Shown here: positions 46,130-54,683 of the stretch, piece after piece
Layout: every line of letters begins with the position of its first letter
Position numbering within the stretch: the stretch's first letter is position 1
Assembly (NCBI RefSeq): GCF_002970935.1
Contig: NZ_CP027194.1
Coordinates: 1,240,001-1,304,000, forward strand
Direction: 5' to 3'
Length of the DNA: 64,000 bases
From: Lactobacillus sp. CBA3606
Lineage (GTDB): Bacteria > Bacillota > Bacilli > Lactobacillales > Lactobacillaceae
Translations under genes and position numbers: made by a program
The notes under the pieces: generated by a model
What the model saw: only the letters and a program-made list of their open reading frames with translations
Told to the model about the DNA's origin: nothing
Database searches by the model: none

Positions 46130-47504
46130 AGGCTAAACCAACTAAATGGAACCAAAACATCTCAATCAATGCAACCACGAAGACAACCGCCGTCAACGGA
46201 ATACCTAAGCGCATTACATCTTTTTGCGTGTAGCCCCCACCGGTATCGGGATCGCTACCCACTAAAATAGCTAGGTTATGGAAGGGTAAAATATAGTGCA
46301 GATTAGTTACTGAGAAAACTAATAACGAAATTGCTAACGGGTCAATCCCCATATGGGCAGTTGCGGCAATAAATGCCGGAATCGTAATTCCCATCACGGC
46401 AATCACTGACCCCATAAACATATGGATAATCATGGCAAATAACGTAATGACAATTGCTAACAAGTAAATATTGGTTGGCAAATTGCTTGGAATTAACGTT
46501 TTCGCAATCCAACTGTTCATCCCAGTAACGGCACCAACATTACCAATTGCAATCGCCGAGGTTAAGAAAACCAATACATTGACGGGAACACCCTCCCATG
46601 ATTTGGCTGTCAAAATACCACCAATGACCGGTAAACTCATCATTAAAGCCACAATTAAAGTCAACCAGCCAACATCCAAACCAGTAATGCCACTTGTTAA
46701 CCAAAGCGCAATCGCTACGACTAGCCATAAAATCGTCCGGACTTCTTTACCAGTCATGCCACCTAATTGTGATTGTTGTTGTTTCAAGGCGGCCACATCA
46801 ATGTGGACTGGTTGCGATGGCTTGAATAAGAATAAGAAGACAACCATCGTCAAAATAGCCGCAATAATCATGGGTACTCCCATGTCAACGAAATATGACA
46901 CAAAGTTCACACTTTGACCGGATGCTTGAACTGCTAAGGGATTCAGTGACGTATCACCCGTATAAAAGACCCCGGACAATGGGCATGACGCCGCAAAGAC
47001 GGCTAGGCCTAACTTAGCTAAATCCCGTTTGGGCATATGCGCCGTTTCCGCTACGACGGTAATAACGGACATGATCATGAAAGCCCGTGGCCATGGATGG
47101 GGAATTAACAACGCTAAGATAAACGTCAAAACGAAGATAGAAATGACAATTCCTTTCCAACTACGGACGAATTTAATAATAAAAGCATACGCAATCCGTT
47201 GACCTAATCCTGATTCATTAACTGCACCGGCAATCAGATAAGCCCCAATCACCAGCCACATAATGGACCCCGTCCACGCTGAAGAAAAGACTTGTTTAGG
47301 AGTGGCAACATTCGTTAAAATCAACGACATTAAGTAAATCCCACCAACATAAGCTGGTTGCGCAATTTGCGTCGCCCACCAGACCACCGTCATTAAACTT
47401 AACGCTAAGTCCATTTGACCTTTAGCAGAAAGACCCGCGATTGGGAGTAAATAGATAATGGCAAAGACGATGATTCCACTAAAAAAGCCAATCGATTTTT
47501 TGTT
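46128..47504 (-). CDS. gacP: SLC13/DASS-family anion transporter, probable gallate permease
   Basis: 458 residues with about twelve membrane helices and DASS features (AASCPLSGVFYTGDTSLNPLA, and YILPFHNLAILVGSDPDTGGGYTQKD near the C-terminus). It lies downstream of lpdC on the same strand and fits GacP of L. plantarum, which imports gallate for decarboxylation. ATG 47504 follows AAAGGAG by eleven bases; the longer frame from 47537 includes that site. An intercistronic hairpin separates it from lpdC. Confidence 0.82.
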   Translation of the reverse strand, partial: NKKSIGFFSGIIVFAIIYLLPIAGLSAKGQMDLALSLMTVVWWATQIAQPAYVGGIYLMSLILTNVATPKQVFSSAWTGSIMWLVIGAYLIAGAVNESGLGQRIAYAFIIKFVRSWKGIVISIFVLTFILALLIPHPWPRAFMIMSVITVVAETAHMPKRDLAKLGLAVFAASCPLSGVFYTGDTSLNPLAVQASGQSVNFVSYFVDMGVPMIIAAILTMVVFLFLFKPSQPVHIDVAALKQQQSQLGGMTGKEVRTILWLVVAIALWLTSGITGLDVGWLTLIVALMMSLPVIGGILTAKSWEGVPVNVLVFLTSAIAIGNVGAVTGMNSWIAKTLIPSNLPTNIYLLAIVITLFAMIIHMFMGSVIAVMGITIPAFIAATAHMGIDPLAISLLVFSVTNLHYILPFHNLAILVGSDPDTGGGYTQKDVMRLGIPLTAVVFVVALIEMFWFHLVGLA

Positions 47505-47541
47505 CATTAGAGATAAGACTCCTTTCAATCTGTTCACAGAA

Positions 47542-47585
47542 AATCCGCCCTACCAGCACGATGATACTAGTTGGCAGGGCGGATT
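47542..47585 (-). terminator. Intercistronic hairpin lpdC-gacP
   Basis: Arms AATCCGCCCTGCCA / TGGTAGGGCGGATT. Followed on the minus strand only by TTTTC, so it may be a partial terminator or an mRNA-processing/stability element that lowers gacP relative to lpdC. Confidence 0.55.
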
Positions 47586-47665
47586 CCCTTGTTAATAGCA
47601 ATTTTTTTAGTTATTCAGCAGCCTAATTGCGACCCCCGCTTGGCGGTATGGGGGCCAATTAAGGC

Positions 47666-49138
47666 TTACTTCAAATATTTTTCCCAGTCATCAACTTCCA
47701 TGAACTGAGCACGTTCAAATTGGTCACGCATATCGTATGGGACAGTCCCATCGATGACTAACTTCGAACTCATCCCCCGGAACCGAATGGATTTCGGATC
47801 ATATTGCGGCCGTTCTGATGGATCCAAAGGATGATTACGCATACCTGATAAGACCATCAAGTCTTGATCGGCTTGGAAACGCGTATTCATCGTCCAAATC
47901 ACATCATTCATATCAAAGATATCAACATCTTCATCAACTAAGATAACGGTCTTCAATTCCTTGAACGCCGCAAAGGCTAGCAAGGCGGCTTGCCGTTGAA
48001 TCCCTTCATCGGCTTCGTTATCCTTATGAATCTGCATGATACTCATTAATTTACCGCCACCAGCTGGTGGATTGTACACATTTGTTACTTTACCAGGAAT
48101 TGCCCGGTCAACTAACTGTAAGATACTAGCTTCAGTGGGAATACCCGCCATGCTAACGTGTTCTTCGGATGGACCGATGACACTTTGCATGATGGCATTC
48201 TTACGGTGAGTAACTGCAGTCACCTTAATCACTTGTAAGGCAGGGTTCGCATCCCCATCATAACCAGGAAATTCAGGCATAGCCTTACCTGTATGGGTGT
48301 TGATGTCTTCTTGAATTCGTTCATTAGGCATAATGTAGCCTTCCAACGTATATTCAGAACGGGCAATTGCCTTTTCATCAACTGTGACCCCGTCAACTAA
48401 TTGGACGGCTTGCTGCCGAATAGCACCCGCAACGCCCAATTCGTTATAACCAAACGGCGTGGTCGGTGGCTCGAAAGTTGCGCCAATGGTAACCGCCGGG
48501 TCTAACCCAATATTAATTGTAATTGGCATTGGCTGATTAGCTTGCTCGTATTCCGCTGCGAACGCCCCGATATGCCGACCACCAGGCATAATATAAATTC
48601 CTAATTTATCTTTGTCTTCAAGAACCATCCGGTGAATCGTCACATCACTCTTAGACTTGTCCATATTTGACCCAAAGACCACCCCAACGGTGATATATGG
48701 CCCAGCATCTTGTGGCGTATTAGTTGGTGCGGCCACCAATTTTCGAATATCAAACCCCGCATCCGTTGCTTTATAAACAACTTCATGTGCTGGGGCATCC
48801 GCTTCGGCTACCGTTACTGGTGCCACTGGGTTAGACACCGCTTCATTCAGATATTGACCAAGCGTTTTATAATCATGATGGAACATTTTGCCAACACGCC
48901 GGCGACTCGCCATCAACCCCGTCAAAACTCGCGTATCGGGAAACCCCTTCACGTTATTAAACATCATTGCTGGCCCTTCTTTAGTTGGTCGTTGTACGGT
49001 ACCACCGGCACCAATATAACGATATACGCCAGAAAGCTCAGCATTCGGATCAACGGGAACATCGGTTTCATGATATTGTTCGGGATCAGCTTTAAGCTCA
49101 TCCAAGACACGACGCAAGTCCCATAATTCTGCTGCCAT
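47666..49138 (-). CDS. lpdC: Gallate decarboxylase catalytic subunit (UbiD family)
   Basis: 490-residue prenylated-FMN-dependent decarboxylase converting gallate to pyrogallol (also protocatechuate). The sequence agrees closely with what I know of L. plantarum LpdC, for example DPNAELSGVYRYIGAGGTVQRP, VTIHRMVLEDKDKLGIYIMPGGRH and the UbiD region AIPGKVTNVYNPPAGGGKLM. ATG 49138 follows AAAGGAG by nine bases; the ATG at 49147 touches it. The prenyltransferase subunit LpdB and LpdD are not in the window, as in L. plantarum where they lie elsewhere. The promoter and a LysR operator precede it. Confidence 0.93.
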   Translation of the reverse strand: MAAELWDLRRVLDELKADPEQYHETDVPVDPNAELSGVYRYIGAGGTVQRPTKEGPAMMFNNVKGFPDTRVLTGLMASRRRVGKMFHHDYKTLGQYLNEAVSNPVAPVTVAEADAPAHEVVYKATDAGFDIRKLVAAPTNTPQDAGPYITVGVVFGSNMDKSKSDVTIHRMVLEDKDKLGIYIMPGGRHIGAFAAEYEQANQPMPITINIGLDPAVTIGATFEPPTTPFGYNELGVAGAIRQQAVQLVDGVTVDEKAIARSEYTLEGYIMPNERIQEDINTHTGKAMPEFPGYDGDANPALQVIKVTAVTHRKNAIMQSVIGPSEEHVSMAGIPTEASILQLVDRAIPGKVTNVYNPPAGGGKLMSIMQIHKDNEADEGIQRQAALLAFAAFKELKTVILVDEDVDIFDMNDVIWTMNTRFQADQDLMVLSGMRNHPLDPSERPQYDPKSIRFRGMSSKLVIDGTVPYDMRDQFERAQFMEVDDWEKYLK

Positions 49139-49169
49139 AACTGTCATCTCCTTTAAAATTTACAGTTAT

Positions 49170-49237
49170 ATCATACGGCCCCCACCTAATCGGTATCAAT
49201 TCGAAAACGGCCGGTGTGTTATTCCGATGTCGAATAA
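49170..49237 (-). promoter_or_regulatory. lpdC promoter with LysR-type operator
   Basis: Minus strand TTGATA (49194-49199), 18 bases, TATGAT (49170-49175). Upstream, TTATTC-CGATGTC-GAATAA (49219-49237) is a perfect inverted repeat with the T-N11-A pattern, centred about 65 bases before the expected start, the usual place for a LysR activator. Confidence 0.65.
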
Positions 49238-49293
49238 TAAAGTCAAGTCCTGTTTTTTCCTCAAAATTCCAGCGTCGGTCTTTAAGATCCAGC

Positions 49294-49415
49294 TCATCCA
49301 CAGGAGCCTGTGGCTAACTCCCGCCTTACCCACAAGCAAGGCCATTTTTAGCCTCGCCAACTGAGTTATCCACAGTGGATAACGCAAAAAAGCCCTCGCA
49401 CTACGGTTATCAACA
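49294..49415. repeat. Cluster of DnaA-box-like sequences
   Basis: TCATCCACA (49294), TGTGGCTAA (49309), TTACCCACA (49326), TTATCCACA (49366, perfect), AGTGGATAA (49374, inverted and sharing one base with it) and TTATCAACA (49407). All others are one mismatch from TTATCCACA or its complement. No gene lies in the interval. Confidence 0.5.
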
Positions 49416-49430
49416 CCCGTTGTGCGAAGA
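49386..49430 (-). terminator. Terminator of the czrA-CDF operon
   Basis: Minus strand arms CTTCGCAC / GTGCGAGG with an inner AACGG/CCGT pairing, followed by CTTTTTT. Confidence 0.7.
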
Positions 49431-49443
49431 CTTATCTTTTTAA

Positions 49444-50061
49444 TTAGGCTTTACCACGACCAGCTTGAAACGATTCCCAACCTTCGCCAGCGATAAAATA
49501 AACCAAGACTAATGCTGCGACGGAATCGACCCACCACCAGTTGAATAATGCCGTTAATAGCGCACCGACTAGGACCGTTCCGGCCATATAGGCACAAGTA
49601 ATATTACACATACCATCTTCAACTAAGGCTGGTGACTGTAACGCTTGTCCTAGTTGCCGTTTGCGTAACGTTAAAAATGGCATTAAAACAACCGATGCCA
49701 CGGCAATCCCCATGCCCATGAGACTTTCATTGGCCACCTGATGCGTCACCAAATTGAAGCCAGAAACGGCTGTGACATAAACGGATAAGCCCAACAAGAC
49801 CGTCCCAACAACTAGTGAAGACCGCCGTTCAGCGCGCGCAATTTCTTCAGCGGTGGCGCCCCGAGCTTCTTTGCGTAACCGCCAGATCAAGGTACTACCG
49901 GCAATAATTTCTAAGAAACTGTCTAACCCAAATGCAATTAACAGGATGGACCCAGCTTGCAACCCAGCCGTCAAGCCAATCACAAACTCAAAAGCCATCC
50001 AGCCAGTTGAAAAGAGTTCTGTTCGGATACTTTGTTGTACTAATTTGGGCTTAGTCACCAT
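49444..50061 (-). CDS. Cation diffusion facilitator-like metal efflux protein
   Basis: 205-residue membrane protein with about six helices. [12 protein letters not shown] in helix 2 and [15 protein letters not shown] in helix 5 are in the positions of CDF metal-site motifs, and there is little or no C-terminal cytoplasmic domain. It overlaps the 3' end of the ArsR-type regulator gene, so both are co-expressed; with a CzrA-like sensor, zinc or cobalt export is likely. ATG 50061 has AGGTG six bases upstream. Confidence 0.8.
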   Translation of the reverse strand: MVTKPKLVQQSIRTELFSTGWMAFEFVIGLTAGLQAGSILLIAFGLDSFLEIIAGSTLIWRLRKEARGATAEEIARAERRSSLVVGTVLLGLSVYVTAVSGFNLVTHQVANESLMGMGIAVASVVLMPFLTLRKRQLGQALQSPALVEDGMCNITCAYMAGTVLVGALLTALFNWWWVDSVAALVLVYFIAGEGWESFQAGRGKA

Positions 50062-50377
50062 GTTTCGCACCTCGCATCACATGGTCAGCATGCGCAATCA
50101 TCTCGTTAATAACATCTAAGATATGAGGATCATCTAACCGATAATAGCTGGCCTTGCCGACTTTATATGCACTGACAAGTTGGTGTTGCCGCAACAAAGC
50201 AAGCTGATGTGAAACCACTGACTGCTCGAGTGTTAAACGTTGCCCTAACTCACTAACATTAAGGTCCTGTTGCTCTAACACATATAATAACTGCAACCGA
50301 GTCGGGTGACTTAATAACTTAAAAATCCGCTCTGATTCTTGCAAATGAGCCGTATCAATTAATTTAATCGTTGGCAT
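50051..50377 (-). CDS. czrA: ArsR/SmtB-family metal sensor, CzrA-like
   Basis: 108-residue winged-helix repressor ([41 protein letters not shown]). The alpha5 metal site of CzrA is preserved with exact spacing, D-x-H-x10-H-x2-H, in [18 protein letters not shown], pointing to Zn2+/Co2+ sensing; no alpha3 cysteine pair is present. ATG 50377 follows AAAGGG by twelve bases; an ATG at 50398 lies inside the operator palindrome at about the transcription start. It should repress its own operon until metal binds. Confidence 0.85.
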   Translation of the reverse strand: MPTIKLIDTAHLQESERIFKLLSHPTRLQLLYVLEQQDLNVSELGQRLTLEQSVVSHQLALLRQHQLVSAYKVGKASYYRLDDPHILDVINEMIAHADHVMRGAKHGD

Positions 50378-50392
50378 TACACATGTCATCCC

Positions 50393-50420
50393 TTTCATAT
50401 GTAAATAGTAACATATGAAA
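50393..50420. promoter_or_regulatory. czrA operator and promoter
   Basis: Perfect 9-bp inverted repeat TTTCATATG / CATATGAAA separated by ten bases, similar to CzrA/SmtB operators. It lies over a promoter, TTTACG, 17 bases, TACTAT with TG extension (minus strand). Confidence 0.7.
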
Positions 50421-50448
50421 GGGTAAACGTAAACTGCTAAAAATTAAG

Positions 50449-50553
50449 CTATTTTTCAAACCGTGTCGCTGTTTGATACAGCTTGACCATGATCGTTATT
50501 AATACCCCGGCGGTTGCCAAGGTCTTGATTAATGGTTTTGCTTTCATTTTCAT
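50449..50553 (-). CDS. Possible 34-residue membrane peptide
   Basis: ATG at 50553 opens a frame of 34 residues: a basic start (MKMKAKPLIK), one hydrophobic helix (about residues 11-25) and a charged end RFEK. A purine-rich GGTGA lies just upstream. The charge pattern is that of a single-pass small membrane protein. No function known. It fills part of a 420-base gap between czrA and the adhesin gene. Confidence 0.4.
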   Translation of the reverse strand: MKMKAKPLIKTLATAGVLITIMVKLYQTATRFEK

Positions 50554-50698
50554 TTCACCTACCTATCGCTAGTTACTGTTCAAATTATCAACTCAAGCTT
50601 AAGGCCAATAATACACCCAAATCGCCCATGAATTATCATCACAAACCTGAAGTAGCGGCTATTTAAGCTTGGAAAATTTTCTAACCACCTTTTAAAAA

Positions 50699-50743
50699 AA
50701 ATAATCACTGCCAGAATTTTGTAAATTCTGGCAGTGATTATTT
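50699..50743. terminator. Long hairpin terminator, copy 2 of the repeat family
   Basis: Perfect 21-bp arms around a three-base loop, core CACTGCCAGAATTT / AAATTCTGGCAGTG. Lies downstream of the serine-rich adhesin gene. Confidence 0.85.
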
Positions 50744-50797
50744 AGCATCAATGGGCATCAAATAGCTTATCCCACGTTGATCACTTATTTAGTTTTT

Positions 50798-52549
50798 TTA
50801 AAACCAATGCCGCAATAATGCGCCACCGCCTAAAGTTAATGTTGCAATCAAAACCCCGACTGCCACTAACCCATGACTATCACTACTTGATTCATTAGTT
50901 TGTGGCAACGTCGCCGTGGTCTGCACACCAGGCGTCAAAGCCTCACTTTTTGAAACGGTAGTGGTTGCACTAGATTTTTTCGTCGCTGAAGCTGGCTGTG
51001 TCGTTGAACTTGTTGGCACACTTGCAACCGATTGACTAGTACTGGTTGCTGACGAGCTCGTCGCCGGGACGGTCGTGGCCCCATCATAATCTTTATCAAA
51101 GCCACCATCAATATCAATGGTCCCGGTATCTTCATCGGTATCCGGAGTGACTAAGGTGTTATCTTCAAAATCATCTGGCTCAATTCCCTCACTACCGGAA
51201 TTCGAATCGTCAGTAGTTGAATTTGATGAGTTGGAAGAACTAGAGCTCGATGTACTTGAACTTGATGAACCTGATGAACTTGAGCTTGATGAACTTGAAG
51301 AACTTGAAGAACTTGAGCTTGATGAACTTGAAGAACTTGAAGAACTTGAAGAACTTGAAGAACTTGAAGAACTTGAGCTTGATGAACTTGATGAACTTGA
51401 TGAACTTGAACTTGATGAACTTGATGAACTTGATGAACTTGATGAACTTGATGAACTTGATGAACTTGAACTTGATGAACTCGAATCTACATCACTCGAA
51501 CTATTCGAGCTTGAATCTACATCGCTGGAACTCGATGAACTCGAAATAATGTTGGAACTTGACGAATCAATAATTGATGAACTTGAACCGCCACCGATGC
51601 CACTACTCCCATTTGATGAGGAAACTTTTCCGTTGGCTTCTTCAGTATTCGTGCCACCAGAAATGCCACCGCCCCACTCCATTTGAGCTTCGTTACGGAA
51701 TTTATAGCCACTGTCAATTAATTCCTGGCCTTCATCGGTAATCTGGGTATAGTAATCAATGACAATGAGGTTGCTGACGGTATCATTAAAGGATAAATCG
51801 AAACCATTTTCTTGATAATCAACCTTGTACGCATCACTATCAACGTCACTACGACGCTTATAGGTCGTATCGGTAACCCATTCGCCATTGTATACTTCAA
51901 TGTCATTAATCATCGTTTGATATTTACCAATCGTATCGCTGATTTTTAGGTTTTTCATATCAACTTCATTACGATTAACCACAATGGTCCATTTGATCGT
52001 TCCATCAGCTTGCAACGTCCCTTTTTTGGACATGTTCGCTTCATTAGTAACCATATTAATCACTGAGGTGCTCTGTTCACCATCTTCAAGGTCAAAGATG
52101 ACGTCTTTTTCACCGTTATCACTGCCACGATACTTGGTCGCCAAGTTAATCGTTAAATCGTCTTGAACTTTACCCTCAAGGGCCTCATTCATCGTAATAA
52201 CGACTTGACTATCCGAGGTAACCTCAGCCTCACCAATTTTCACGCCATGTTCATCCAATACATCGAACTTATCGCCCACGGTTTTAGCTTTTAGATTTTC
52301 AGGTAAATCAATGGTAATGGTATCCCCATCTTTAATCTCAATCTCGCCAAATTCCATTTTGTATTGAATATCAATCGTTTCCGAATGCTTAAAATCAGGA
52401 CCATTAATAACTGATGCCGAAGTTGTAAAATCCTTTGCGTTATGGTTAGTCGCTGCCTTTGCGGGCGTGGCTAATTGACTGGCAAACAATAAGGCTATTA
52501 AACTAACGATCCCCAAAATCAAACGTAAAATTTGCTTATTTCCCTTCAA
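50798..52549 (-). CDS. Serine-rich LPQTN-anchored surface adhesin
   Basis: Cell-wall protein of 583 residues. Signal peptide (LILGIVSLIALLFASQLATPAKAA), then about 260 residues of Ig-like adhesin fold of the collagen-binding/CnaB type (GEIEIKDGDTITIDLPENLKAK, KISDTIGKYQTMINDIEVYNGEW), then about 130 residues almost wholly Ser with Asp and Asn, an acidic and Thr-rich stretch, and a C-terminal LPQTNE, hydrophobic helix and RHWF tail: a sortase A signal with Asn in place of Gly. The TTG at 52549 has AGGAGGGG five bases upstream; an ATG at 52567 would include it. Confidence 0.88.
   Translation of the reverse strand: MKGNKQILRLILGIVSLIALLFASQLATPAKAATNHNAKDFTTSASVINGPDFKHSETIDIQYKMEFGEIEIKDGDTITIDLPENLKAKTVGDKFDVLDEHGVKIGEAEVTSDSQVVITMNEALEGKVQDDLTINLATKYRGSDNGEKDVIFDLEDGEQSTSVINMVTNEANMSKKGTLQADGTIKWTIVVNRNEVDMKNLKISDTIGKYQTMINDIEVYNGEWVTDTTYKRRSDVDSDAYKVDYQENGFDLSFNDTVSNLIVIDYYTQITDEGQELIDSGYKFRNEAQMEWGGGISGGTNTEEANGKVSSSNGSSGIGGGSSSSIIDSSSSNIISSSSSSSDVDSSSNSSSDVDSSSSSSSSSSSSSSSSSSSSSSSSSSSSSSSSSSSSSSSSSSSSSSSSSSSSSSSSSSSSSSSSSSSSSSSGSSSSSTSSSSSSNSSNSTTDDSNSGSEGIEPDDFEDNTLVTPDTDEDTGTIDIDGGFDKDYDGATTVPATSSSATSTSQSVASVPTSSTTQPASATKKSSATTTVSKSEALTPGVQTTATLPQTNESSSDSHGLVAVGVLIATLTLGGGALLRHWF
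51235..51540 (-). repeat. Hexamer-based tandem repeat encoding poly-Ser
   Basis: On the minus strand, units of TCAAGT and TCATCA/TCTTCA repeat for about 300 bp, mostly as 12-mers. Tracts of this sort change length by slippage. Confidence 0.9.
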
Positions 52550-52650
52550 ATGTACCCCTCCTACCATATCTTCAAGGAAAAGTATACGCTAGACACTCGC
52601 TATTTTTCGATAGGTCGATGAGATTTCACCTTATTATTTGATAACTAATG

Positions 52651-52755
52651 TCACTCAGCCTTTAACGCTTGACGAATCCACCGTTCCGAATAGCCATAGC
52701 GATTCGCTAATTCATGCCCATTATGCTCATTGTAAACCTGCTTTAAAATTGGCAC
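52651..52755 (-). CDS. Possible 34-residue helix-turn-helix peptide
   Basis: GTG start at 52755 with AGGAG eight bases upstream; the frame encodes ILKQVYNEHNGHELANRYG followed by YSERWIRQALKAE, a clear helix-turn-helix like the C-terminal half of Mor-type activators. Either a remnant of a larger regulator or a genuine small DNA-binding peptide. It directly follows the arsC terminator on the same strand. Confidence 0.4.
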   Translation of the reverse strand: MPILKQVYNEHNGHELANRYGYSERWIRQALKAE

Positions 52756-52772
52756 GAGCTTAACTCCTCAAT

Positions 52773-52806
52773 AAAAAAACACAGCTGCTAGTTATCAGCA
52801 GCTGTG
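52773..52806 (-). terminator. Terminator of arsC
   Basis: Arms CACAGCTGCT / AGCAGCTGTG overlapping the arsC stop codon, then a run of seven T on the minus strand. Confidence 0.85.
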
Positions 52807-53216
52807 CTTAATGTTAATATTTGGCTTTTAATCGCATCTCGAACTTGCCGAAAAACAACGAGTTGTTCGGCTAGAGTTCCCGTGGCTTGGGCCGGATCTG
52901 GTAACGGCCAATGCTGCTTCAACACAGTTGGCGGTGTTACTGGACAACGATCACGGGCATCACCACAGAGTGTCACCACTAAGTCGCAGTGCTTTAAATA
53001 CACCGGATCAATTAACGTTGAAGTTTGCTTTGAAATATCTATTCCCACTTCAGCCATCACCGTGACAGCCTGCGGATTTAGTCCGTGCGTTTCAATGCCC
53101 GCTGATCGAATGGTCCAATCAGCCGGTAACAATTGCTTCGCAAAACCTTCCGCCATTTGACTGCGACAAGAGTTCCCCGTACATAAAAAATAAAGTTGAC
53201 GTGCTGGTTTAGTCAT
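52788..53216 (-). CDS. arsC: Arsenate reductase / low-molecular-weight tyrosine phosphatase family
   Basis: 142 residues with the phosphate-binding loop [15 protein letters not shown] at the N-terminus, [14 protein letters not shown] with the redox cysteines of thioredoxin-coupled ArsC, and LPDPAQATG containing the catalytic Asp. Reduces arsenate to arsenite. No ars efflux genes are adjacent, so detoxification would depend on a transporter elsewhere; a phosphatase role is the alternative. Confidence 0.88.
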   Translation of the reverse strand: MTKPARQLYFLCTGNSCRSQMAEGFAKQLLPADWTIRSAGIETHGLNPQAVTVMAEVGIDISKQTSTLIDPVYLKHCDLVVTLCGDARDRCPVTPPTVLKQHWPLPDPAQATGTLAEQLVVFRQVRDAIKSQILTLSTAADN

Positions 53217-53609
53217 CTAATCGTCCTCCCACAATACTCGCCATCGTTTCAAAAAAATGATGACCCACCTGAACAGTTATCAGATATTAGTCAAGCTGAC
53301 CTGATTAAGTCCTTTTAACTGATTATACTACAGATTCATCTCGAAATTTCAGCAAAACGGCATAACAAACGAGTTCCCCCACTATACAGGTGAATCACAC
53401 TAAACTCGCAGATTTTTCTTTGATTAAGTGAATTTTTTTATGCCTATCACGACTAGTTTGCGTTATGATTTAGACAAATGGTTTATTTATTTCGACTTTA
53501 ATACTTTTATGGCTAGGCATTCCGATCAAACTGTGTTCATCAGTTTTTTGTCAACTAGCCCGACTTAACCAACATTCACAATAAATCTTTTTCATAGGGA
53601 GACATTGAC
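53217..53609. other. Leader region of the exopolysaccharide operon
   Basis: 393 bases without a gene. A small hairpin AAACTG/CAGTTT followed by TTTT (53528-53549, plus strand) lies 60 bases before the operon start and could act as a leader terminator. A TATAAT for arsC lies near 53320 on the minus strand. No c-di-GMP riboswitch pattern is seen. Confidence 0.35.
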
Positions 53610-54683
53610 ATGATGCAAATTGGCGTACTCATTCCGGCACTTAACCCGGATGATAACTTAATTAAACTAACACAAGCTTTAATGACTATCAGAACGCCGC
53701 TTGCGGCCCTCATTGTGGTTGATGATGGCAGTGATGTGGCCCACCAAGCGATTTTTACTCGCTTGATGCAATTTGCTGACCCACGGATACATATTTTGCA
53801 TCATTCGCATAATCGAGGTAAAGGTGCCGCCTTAAAAACCGGTTTTAACTATTGTTGTCAATATTTTCCAGCACTTGCTGGCGTTGCAACGATGGATGCG
53901 GATGGTCAACATACTGTGCCCGCTTTGCAAGCTTGTCTGACGCGTTTTAGTGCCCAACCAACGGCCTTAGTTCTAGGCGTGCGTCAATTCACCAAAAAAG
54001 TTCCTTGGCGTAGCCAGTTTGGCAATCGCTTGACGAGTCAACTAGTCCGTGCCTTCACACACCAGCATATTTCAGATACCCAAACTGGTCTCCGAGTTAT
54101 TCCCATCAGCTATGTTCAGCAACTACGCGATTTTCCCGGTGATCATTTTGAATTTGAATTTGACATGTTACTTGAAGCTCGCCAATCAGCAATTGAAATC
54201 ATTGAGCAACCAATTCCAACAATCTATTTTGCTGGCAATCGGTCCTCGCACTTCCGCGTTATTCACGATTCACTAGCCATCTATGCGCGCTTTTTAAAGT
54301 TTGCAGCTAGCAGCCTAGCCTCATTTTTAATTGATATTGGCTTATTCAGTGCTGTCCTTATCTTACTTGGTAACCACGTACTCAATAGCATTTTAATTGC
54401 AACGTTGGTTTCGCGGCTACTGTCAGCTATCGCTAACTATTTAATCAATCATCATTTAGTCTTTGACCATGCCGGTCACCGAACCTTGCTTAAATACGGG
54501 AGCCTATTCTTAGTTCAACTATTAGCCTCTGGATATTTAACTGGTTTTTTAACACAATTATTACCGGCAAGTTCAGGCACAGTCACCCCCGTTTTAGCTA
54601 AAATAATCGTCGACTTCACTTTATTTATAATTAGTTACCAAATCCAACGTGACTTTATCTTTAAAGAGGGCGCCCATGTCTAA
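53610..54683 (+). CDS. GT2 glycosyltransferase fused to a GtrA-like membrane domain
   Basis: 357 residues. Residues 1-225 are a dolichyl-phosphate-mannose-synthase-like GT2 domain (VLIPALNPDDNL, VDDGSD, HNRGKGAALKTGF, MDADGQH as DxD, SDTQTGLRV); residues 230-350 are four helices of the GtrA type (FAASSLASFLIDIGLF, SRLLSAIANYLINHHLVF). Such proteins make or flip lipid-linked sugars used by partner glycosyltransferases. First gene of a three-gene operon; GGGAG eight bases before ATG; overlaps the next gene by eight bases. Confidence 0.9.
   Translation: MMQIGVLIPALNPDDNLIKLTQALMTIRTPLAALIVVDDGSDVAHQAIFTRLMQFADPRIHILHHSHNRGKGAALKTGFNYCCQYFPALAGVATMDADGQHTVPALQACLTRFSAQPTALVLGVRQFTKKVPWRSQFGNRLTSQLVRAFTHQHISDTQTGLRVIPISYVQQLRDFPGDHFEFEFDMLLEARQSAIEIIEQPIPTIYFAGNRSSHFRVIHDSLAIYARFLKFAASSLASFLIDIGLFSAVLILLGNHVLNSILIATLVSRLLSAIANYLINHHLVFDHAGHRTLLKYGSLFLVQLLASGYLTGFLTQLLPASSGTVTPVLAKIIVDFTLFIISYQIQRDFIFKEGAHV

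Noticed and set aside
51235-51540. Repeat tract as a possible CRISPR array
   Set aside because: Units are 6-12 bases without spacers and lie inside a coding region.
51117-51686. Long plus-strand reading frame rich in Asp-Glu-Leu
   Set aside because: It is the reverse reading of the poly-Ser repeat of the adhesin on the minus strand, which has signal peptide, adhesin domain and sortase signal. The plus frame has no ribosome binding site.
53217-53609. c-di-GMP riboswitch before the PilZ synthase operon
   Set aside because: Attractive by context, but the conserved GEMM core motifs are not found; only a small terminator-like hairpin is present.
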